Source: DATMER01 sp036266195
GTDB lineage: Bacteria; Acidobacteriota; Thermoanaerobaculia; Multivoradales; UBA5704
NCBI GenBank assembly: GCA_036266195.1
Contig: DATANP010000193.1
Coordinates: 1-10,651, forward strand
Length of the DNA stretch: 10,651 nt
Direction of reading: 5' to 3'
Within the stretch, counting starts at the first letter, position 1, and every line of letters begins with the position of its first letter. Shown in pieces: positions 6,279 through 10,651 of this stretch. A program made the translations under genes and the position numbers. The notes beneath the pieces were generated by a model. The model was not told where the DNA came from. It made no database searches and worked only from the letters and a program-made list of their open reading frames with translations.

Positions 6279-6686
6279 CTACGAGAACGCCACCCAGAGG
6301 CTCGAAAGCCCGAGCGCAAGGCAGAGAGGAGAGAACAGACGTGTATCCCAGAGCGCGAACGGAGTGCCGCGGACACGCTTGAAGAACCCCACGAGGCGAA
6401 AGTCGCCGATGGCGCGCAGGACGAGAACCACTCCGACCCCCACCGTGCCTACGGTCGTGACGGCCGTCGATACCGGAGCTGAAACCAATCCGCCACGCCA
6501 CAGAACGAGGAGCGCGGCCAGGGCAAGAGCTGACGCGACCGCAAAGCAGGCGAGGCGGGACGGCATGAACGTCGGCTTTCCATCGACTTCGGGGAGTGCG
6601 ATAGACCGGCCTGACACGCCGACGATGCCCCAGTACACATGAAGCAGGGCAAGGGCGCAGAGGATGGTCGCGACTCCGATGGCCAT
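6279..6686 (-). CDS. DUF3995 family membrane protein
   Basis: This 135-aa integral membrane protein has four predicted helices. It carries the hallmarks I know for DUF3995: the first helix with LLHVYWGI (residues 14-21), a loop with ALPEVDGKPTFMPS (about 30-43), and the C-terminal block RAIGDFRLVGFFKRVRGTPF followed by WDTRLFSPLCLALGL. The family has no established function. The frame is open upstream, but that part overlaps the secreted protein gene. The ATG at 6686 lies five bases after that gene's stop, with GGAAG in the final codons as a likely ribosome-binding site, which argues for translational coupling. It is the last gene of the four-gene minus-strand cluster led by the FG-GAP proteins. 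Family assignment is confident; its role is not known. Confidence 0.9.
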   Translation of the reverse strand: MAIGVATILCALALLHVYWGIVGVSGRSIALPEVDGKPTFMPSRLACFAVASALALAALLVLWRGGLVSAPVSTAVTTVGTVGVGVVLVLRAIGDFRLVGFFKRVRGTPFALWDTRLFSPLCLALGLSSLWVAFS

Positions 6687-6691
6687 GGGCG

Positions 6692-7171
6692 TCAACTTCC
6701 AGCGCCCGGGATGTCGCACTTGCAGCCGTGGCTTTCGGTCCACCCGTTGTCGATCCAGTGCCAATAGTCGGGATAGAGCCAGAGGCAGATCCGGTGTTCG
6801 GGCGCTTTTCCGAGGTCGAGGGAAAAAGCCTCGAAGGGACGGCCGTCGACGCTGACCTTGATGCGGACGCGCCTGCCGGTGGGCAGGCCGGAGATCATGG
6901 CCATTTCGTCCTTTGCGACGGTAGCCCTCAGGTGGCCGTCGACGGAGAACTTGAATTTTGAATCGAGGCCGGGGGGCCAGGTCGTATCGGACAGGTTGAG
7001 CTCGGGGACCTGGATCCTGCCGGGTTCCAGGGTCTCGACGTGAAACGGCGCAACGCAGATCACCCCATCGGCCTTACCGGCGGACCCACCGGCGTTGGCA
7101 GCGAAGACAGGAGCGCTGCTCAGCGCCACAAGCGCCAGGATGCGGAGCAGGGTTCTCGCATGCATGTCCAT
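6692..7171 (-). CDS. Small secreted protein with C-terminal Cys-Lys-Cys, copy 2
   Basis: This 159-aa exported protein begins MDMHARTLLR, with a signal peptide ending near APVFA. Its mature part is about three-quarters identical to the protein at 1747-2196, including SKFKFSVDG, TGRRVRIKVS, RICLWLYPDYWHWID and GCKC. It has five additional residues near the mature N-terminus (GGSAG region) and a longer tail, DIPGAGS, after the CKC. All four cysteines are shared. A GTG at 7183 would add four residues (VLAC) and has GGGGAAG ten bases upstream, so the longer form is possible here. The gene starts 19 nt after the FG-GAP gene stop and ends five bases before the DUF3995 gene. No family is recognised; a periplasmic or surface role beside the FG-GAP proteins is inference. 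Confidence 0.88.
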   Translation of the reverse strand: MDMHARTLLRILALVALSSAPVFAANAGGSAGKADGVICVAPFHVETLEPGRIQVPELNLSDTTWPPGLDSKFKFSVDGHLRATVAKDEMAMISGLPTGRRVRIKVSVDGRPFEAFSLDLGKAPEHRICLWLYPDYWHWIDNGWTESHGCKCDIPGAGS

Positions 7172-7184
7172 GCAGGCTAGCACG
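7161..7184 (-). promoter_or_regulatory. Second copy of the conserved 24-nt start region
   Basis: It matches 2186-2209 with a single mismatch, including GCTAGC and the in-frame GTG/ATG pair. Here it follows directly on an FG-GAP gene stop inside a tight cluster, so it is unlikely to be a promoter. That favours a translation-initiation role or coding from GTG in both copies. Confidence 0.4.
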
Positions 7185-7190
7185 ATTCCG

Positions 7191-8618
7191 CTACTTCCCC
7201 AGCCGCACCACCATCACCCGCCCCCGCCCGCCCGCGTTCGGCGAGGCGAGCAGGACTTCCGGACGGCCGTCGCCGTCGAGGTCCATGACTTGGGGGCCGG
7301 CCAGGGAGCCGGAGCGGCTGGATTCCATGCTCGCTCCTCCGGTGCCGATCCCCACGGAGATGCTGACCTCCTCCTGCGCGCCTCCGAGGTCGACGGTCTG
7401 CCGGGGGCGCCGGTCCAGGAGATCCTTTCTCGGATCGGTTCCGCCGGCGAAGACGCGGAGGCCGGTCTTCGAGATCGTCACGAGGTCGGCGACGCCGTCT
7501 CCGGTGACGTCCTCGCCATAGCGCCAGGAGCGGGCTTCGAGGTTGTTCAGCTTCGCGCGGCGGGGTTTTTCGAAGCGGCCATTGCCCGGACTACCCTGGC
7601 CGAAATAGGTGTCGATCACGAAGTCGCCGCCGCCGAGGCCCTCGGGCTGGAAGACGACGAGGTCCTGCCGGCCGTCCTTGTCCAGGTCCTGGAGGACCGG
7701 TTCCACCGGGAACCAGCGGTGGCTCTCGGTCTCGAAGGCGAGCGACGGCGGCTGGCCCGAGCGGGTGCGGTCCGTGCCCAGGAGGAAGAGCCGGAAGCGC
7801 TGCTTCGCGAAGATGCCGATCTTGTCCGCATCGGAGGTGGTGACGATCAGCGCCGGCCGGCCGTCGAGCGCGACGTAGCGGTAGCTGTCCACCTTTTCCC
7901 GGCCGGGAAGCTGAGACCAGGTTTCGGTCTTCCGGCCGTCCGGACCGAGAAGGAGGGTGCGCAGGCGGAGCTTGCCGTTCTCCTCGGGACCAATGGCCTG
8001 GAGGTCTCCGACCGCCGTCACGGGCAGAGACCAGAGCTGCAGCCTCTGCCCTTCCCGGACGGCATGGACGGGCAGCGCCTGTTCCGGTCCGGGTACCAGG
8101 CGGCCTCCGTCGAGCCTCCAGGTGCGCAGGCGGCCCACCTCGACGGCCTGGAACCGGCCGGGGTGGAGATCGAGGCCGGAGGCTTCCAGGAGAAGCCGCG
8201 GCGCGGTCGGCGCGTCCGGGGAGCCGAGGGTCCAGAGCTTGCCGGGCTCGCCGAGCAGGATCTCTTCGGCGCCGTCTCCGTCCAGATCCACCGCGTCGAG
8301 GGCGCTGCTCTTCGCGGGCAGACCGTCGAGCAGACGGCGGGGTGCGCCGGCGTGCTCGGGATCGATCAGGTAGAGAGAGCGCGGACCTTCCGGATCCAGC
8401 GGCGCTTTCGGATCGTCGGGCGTCGTCAGCGCGAGGAGCCGGCGGCGGCCGTCGGCTCCCTTCGGCGTGGCGGTATCCAGCAGATGGCCGGGCAGGACCG
8501 CGTCCGTGCGATGCGGGCTCGCAATCCTGATCCCGACGGCTGGCGGTGGCGGAGGAGGTGCCGGTGGCGCGGCGCCCATCAGGAGAAGGCCGAGGGTCGT
8601 GTAGACGACGGATCTCAT
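7191..8618 (-). CDS. Exported FG-GAP/VCBS-type repeat protein (four Ca-binding-type motifs)
   Basis: This 475-aa protein has an N-terminal hydrophobic signal (about residues 4-17) followed by a proline run, APPAPPPPPP, and no lipobox cysteine. DxDxDG-type loops, each followed by a hydrophobic strand, occur at residues 111 (DLDGDGAEEILLGE), 311 (DLDKDGRQDLVVFQP), 370 (DVTGDGVADLVTIS) and 446 (DLDGDGRPEVLLAS). These are typical of FG-GAP/VCBS repeats that bind calcium in integrin-like beta-propellers. The region around 130-300 has weaker repeats. It probably acts outside the cytoplasm in adhesion or protein binding; no enzyme domain is seen. Its ATG overlaps the stop of the larger FG-GAP gene (8615-8618), so the two are probably co-translated and perhaps act as a pair. 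The Cys-Lys-Cys gene follows after 19 nt. A frameshifted copy of this gene's 3' end exists at 4690-4751. Confidence 0.9.
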   Translation of the reverse strand: MRSVVYTTLGLLLMGAAPPAPPPPPPAVGIRIASPHRTDAVLPGHLLDTATPKGADGRRRLLALTTPDDPKAPLDPEGPRSLYLIDPEHAGAPRRLLDGLPAKSSALDAVDLDGDGAEEILLGEPGKLWTLGSPDAPTAPRLLLEASGLDLHPGRFQAVEVGRLRTWRLDGGRLVPGPEQALPVHAVREGQRLQLWSLPVTAVGDLQAIGPEENGKLRLRTLLLGPDGRKTETWSQLPGREKVDSYRYVALDGRPALIVTTSDADKIGIFAKQRFRLFLLGTDRTRSGQPPSLAFETESHRWFPVEPVLQDLDKDGRQDLVVFQPEGLGGGDFVIDTYFGQGSPGNGRFEKPRRAKLNNLEARSWRYGEDVTGDGVADLVTISKTGLRVFAGGTDPRKDLLDRRPRQTVDLGGAQEEVSISVGIGTGGASMESSRSGSLAGPQVMDLDGDGRPEVLLASPNAGGRGRVMVVRLGK

Positions 8619-10276
8619 CGGCCGCCTCCGCTCAGGTAGAGGTCGAGACGAACGGGCTGAGTGACTCCCTTTTCATCGGTCTTTCGCGGCGGCTGGGGCT
8701 GGATGACCAGGATGTCGGAGAGCGCGTCGCCGTCGAGGTCGCGGATCTGCACGAGGCTCAGGTCGCGCGGCTCCTCTTCGAGCTGCAGGGTGAGGTCGGG
8801 GCTCTCGTTGTAGCCGCAGTCCGGCCGGCCGCGGTGGATGGAGACGGCGCGCCCCCGGCCCATCTGCACGAACTCGGGACGGCCGTCGCCGTCGAAATCG
8901 CCCTCGAACTGCGAGATGTGGCCGATCTTCAGGTTGTTGAGGTTCAGGTTGAACTTGCCCGAGAGGTCGAGCCCGCGCACCGGCTTGAAGCCGCCGTTTG
9001 CCTGACACCAAAGATGGAAGTCGAGGCCGAGGCCGATCCTCTGGACGGCCATGATCTTGACCGCCTGGAGCATGGAGAAGTCGAGGGTGGTGACGACCAG
9101 GTCCTGCCGGCCGTCGCCGTTCAGGTCCTGGAAGCCGCCCGGCAGCCGGATCTCTCCTTCGTCGCTGCTGCCGCCCAGGGCATAGCCTTCGACCTGGAAC
9201 TGCTGGTAGGGCTTCGGGTCCATCGTGAGGTCGGCGCGCGAGCGGTGGAGTCGGTAGGTGAACTGCGGGCGCTTGGCGGCCTTCATCTCCGCGCGCATGC
9301 CGGCGTTCTCGGCGACCTTCTTCTCCTCCTGCATCACGTACTCGGCCCGGCCGTCGCCGTCCAGATCGCCGAACCAGGCCGGCACCGGGCTCGCGTCGTC
9401 GGGCGGGCTCTCGCGGTACTCGCCTCGGTACTCGCCGAGCGGGGCGACCGGCTCGCCGAACCGGCCGCCGCCGAGGTTGCGCAGCACGCGGAGGCCGCGC
9501 ACGCCGCCGACCGGATGAAGCAGGACCAGGTCGGGCTTGCGGTCACCGTCCACGTCGCGCAATTCGGGCAAGGGATAGAACCGGTACAGGGGATGGCTTC
9601 CGGGCTGCTGGAGGTCGTCCAACGGGAAGCGGACCCTCGCGGCCGGCGTGGTCTGGAGGCCGCCGGCTCCACTCAGATAGACCGAGACGCCTTCGGGCGT
9701 CGGAAAGAGGAGGTCCGCCTTGCCGTCTGCGTCGACGTCCCGCACCAGGCCCAGGTTGGGCAGGAAGGTGCCGGTGCCGGCGAGGACGGAGCGTTCGGCG
9801 AGGACGGTATCCCAGGACAGCTCGGGACCGGCTTCGCCCTTTTTCATGCGGAGGACGGACAGGCCGTCGTCGGTCATGGCCACGACCGGCAGCCCGGGCG
9901 GGCCGGCTTCGACGGTGAGAAACGACATGTCGATCGGCAGACCCACGGAGCCGGGTCCGAAGCCGCCACCCGGCCGGCCGGGGAAGACCCGGATCTCGCG
10001 GCGCTCGACCAGGGACGGGATGACGGTGAGGACCTCGGTGAGCCCTTCAATGTCGTCCATCTTGGTGGATTCGGTGATCTCGATCTCGCCCCACCTGGTA
10101 TAGGCCACGACGACCGCGAGGTCGCGCAGGCCGTCGCCGTCCACGTCCGCGGCGACCACTGCGGAGGGCGCGCCCGGCAGGGGCAGCGGCAGGTAGCGCA
10201 GGGCCAGCTTCTCGCGAGCGGCAAAAGCAGGCAGGGCTGCAAGCAGCAGGGCTGTGGCCAGGCTGAGGCGGCTCAT
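8615..10276 (-). CDS. Exported FG-GAP/VCBS-type repeat protein (seven Ca-binding-type motifs)
   Basis: This 553-aa protein has a classical signal peptide, MSRLSLATALLLAALPAFA, cleaved before AREKL. Seven DxDxDG-like loops occur at about residues 44 (DVDGDG), 180 (DVDADG), 241 (DVDGDR), 304 (DLDGDG), 384 (DLNGDG), 460 (DFDGDG) and 513 (DLDGDA), each followed by a short hydrophobic strand. Seven repeats fit one integrin-like seven-bladed propeller. An insert (about 315-375, VAENAGMRAEMKAAKRPQ) sits between motifs 4 and 5. Two motifs (241 and 513) have lost the terminal glycine. It is the first gene of the right-hand cluster, 87 nt downstream of the STAS-like gene, from which it is separated by a strong hairpin. 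The start at 10276 gives the signal peptide directly. The ligand is unknown. Confidence 0.92.
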   Translation of the reverse strand: MSRLSLATALLLAALPAFAAREKLALRYLPLPLPGAPSAVVAADVDGDGLRDLAVVVAYTRWGEIEITESTKMDDIEGLTEVLTVIPSLVERREIRVFPGRPGGGFGPGSVGLPIDMSFLTVEAGPPGLPVVAMTDDGLSVLRMKKGEAGPELSWDTVLAERSVLAGTGTFLPNLGLVRDVDADGKADLLFPTPEGVSVYLSGAGGLQTTPAARVRFPLDDLQQPGSHPLYRFYPLPELRDVDGDRKPDLVLLHPVGGVRGLRVLRNLGGGRFGEPVAPLGEYRGEYRESPPDDASPVPAWFGDLDGDGRAEYVMQEEKKVAENAGMRAEMKAAKRPQFTYRLHRSRADLTMDPKPYQQFQVEGYALGGSSDEGEIRLPGGFQDLNGDGRQDLVVTTLDFSMLQAVKIMAVQRIGLGLDFHLWCQANGGFKPVRGLDLSGKFNLNLNNLKIGHISQFEGDFDGDGRPEFVQMGRGRAVSIHRGRPDCGYNESPDLTLQLEEEPRDLSLVQIRDLDGDALSDILVIQPQPPRKTDEKGVTQPVRLDLYLSGGGR

Positions 10277-10321
10277 GTGTGGGTACTACGCCGCCCGGAG
10301 CCGGATGTTACGCGTACTACT

Positions 10322-10353
10322 CCCCCCGGCCCGCCGCCGCGCGGGCCGGGGGG
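10322..10353. terminator. Perfect 13-bp GC hairpin between the STAS-like gene and the FG-GAP cluster
   Basis: CCCCCCGGCCCGC (10322-10334) and GCGGGCCGGGGGG (10341-10353) are exact complements around a 6-nt loop, CGCCGC. The hairpin begins 11 nt beyond the stop of the STAS-like gene on the minus strand, the expected position for a terminator. No T-tract follows on either strand, so it is an atypical intrinsic terminator or an RNA-stabilising stem. The FG-GAP start is 45 nt further on, leaving room for a promoter, but no clear one was found; GTAGTAC occurs twice there on the minus strand. Confidence 0.6.
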
Positions 10354-10363
10354 TGCTCCTCGC

Positions 10364-10651
10364 CTAGTGGACTTCCGGGTCGACGGCCGCGACCATCCAG
10401 TCGATGGCGACCTTCTCCCAGTCCTGTTCCGTGGAGGCGTCGATGTACCGGCTGGTCGAGTCGATGCCGGTCTCGCGGCCGAGGCGCCGGGCCTGGAGCG
10501 TGGCGATGGCGCTGTTCAGGACCACGGCGTTGCGTTCCATGCCGACCTGCTTGAAGAACAGGATGGCTTCCTTGAGGATCACCTGGGCGTCCGCCGGGAA
10601 CGCCCGCGAATGGCGCATGTCCATGAGCACCGGGAATTTGCGGCCACGGGA
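10364..10651 (-). CDS. STAS/SpoIIAA-like domain protein, 5' end beyond the window
   Basis: The C-terminal 95 residues of a cytosolic protein are visible. The frame is open to the right edge, reading SRGRKFPVLMDMRHSRAFP before any plausible start, so the true start is outside. The order VLMDMRHS (strand after a basic lead), the helix ADAQVILKEAILFFKQ, the strand RNAVVLNSAIATLQARRLGR, then YIDASTEQDWEKVAIDWM, resembles STAS/SpoIIAA-like proteins common in large GC-rich genomes. There a strand-helix pattern ends with a D/E-W-x-x-A-x-x-W-L/M motif. Such domains serve as regulatory or anti-sigma antagonist-like modules, but this branch has no defined partner that I know. It sits upstream of the FG-GAP cluster and is separated from it by a strong hairpin, so it is probably a different transcription unit. 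Confidence 0.6.
   Translation of the reverse strand, partial: SRGRKFPVLMDMRHSRAFPADAQVILKEAILFFKQVGMERNAVVLNSAIATLQARRLGRETGIDSTSRYIDASTEQDWEKVAIDWMVAAVDPEVH

Noticed and set aside
7095..8639. A 514-codon plus-strand open frame opposite the second FG-GAP gene
   Set aside because: The minus strand encodes DxDxDG motifs, a signal peptide and a coupled start. The plus frame is a compositional shadow.
8615..10276. Recurrent CGGCCGTCGCCGTCCAGGTC-like DNA segments as a possible repeat array
   Set aside because: They are the codons for the DxDGDGR-D/E motifs of the FG-GAP repeats, irregularly spaced and explained by protein sequence; they are not a CRISPR or satellite.

Overview
The window is GC-rich (well above 60% by eye) with strong G/C preference at third codon positions. 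It carries only chromosomal-type genes: no rRNA, tRNA, CRISPR array, transposase or phage gene was seen. Tandem secreted FG-GAP proteins, small Cys-containing secreted proteins, an M28 peptidase and a secreted propeller-like repeat protein would suit a free-living GC-rich Gram-negative bacterium, perhaps an Acidobacteriota-like lineage. That taxon is a guess from gene style; no marker gene is present.

Left part (1-4601): all genes are on the minus strand, so transcription runs right to left. A 67-aa acidic protein is followed by an exported M28 zinc metallopeptidase and an 88-aa secreted peptide. A pair of nested palindromes (2267-2318) comes next. Then comes a tight four-gene cluster: a small secreted protein ending in Cys-Lys-Cys, a GNAT acetyltransferase (10-nt overlap), a four-helix membrane protein (ATGA overlap) and an Asp/Glu racemase-family protein lacking both catalytic cysteines. 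It ends in a non-coding zone with a possible terminator hairpin and a 140-bp element bounded by imperfect inverted repeats.

Middle (4602-6232): a decayed stretch holds a frameshifted copy of the 3' end of the FG-GAP gene found at 7191-8618. Two bases away begins a plus-strand coding-like remnant with no recognisable start. The only intact plus-strand gene (5003-6232) encodes an exported protein of seven repeats, probably a beta-propeller.

Right part (6233-10651): again minus strand. Two exported FG-GAP/VCBS-type proteins (7 and 4 Ca-binding-type DxDxDG motifs, ATGA overlap) lead into a second copy of the Cys-Lys-Cys secreted protein (19-nt gap) and a DUF3995 membrane protein (5-nt gap). A perfect 13-bp GC hairpin separates this cluster from a STAS/SpoIIAA-like protein cut by the right edge.

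The most notable signal is the duplicated Cys-Lys-Cys family. The two copies are about three-quarters identical in mature sequence, and each directly abuts an unrelated downstream gene. They share a conserved 24-nt start region, and a related palindromic motif occurs close to both clusters. Together with the FG-GAP relic at 4690-4751, this suggests that a secreted-protein cassette was duplicated locally and then rearranged. Functions of most secreted proteins here cannot be assigned from sequence alone.
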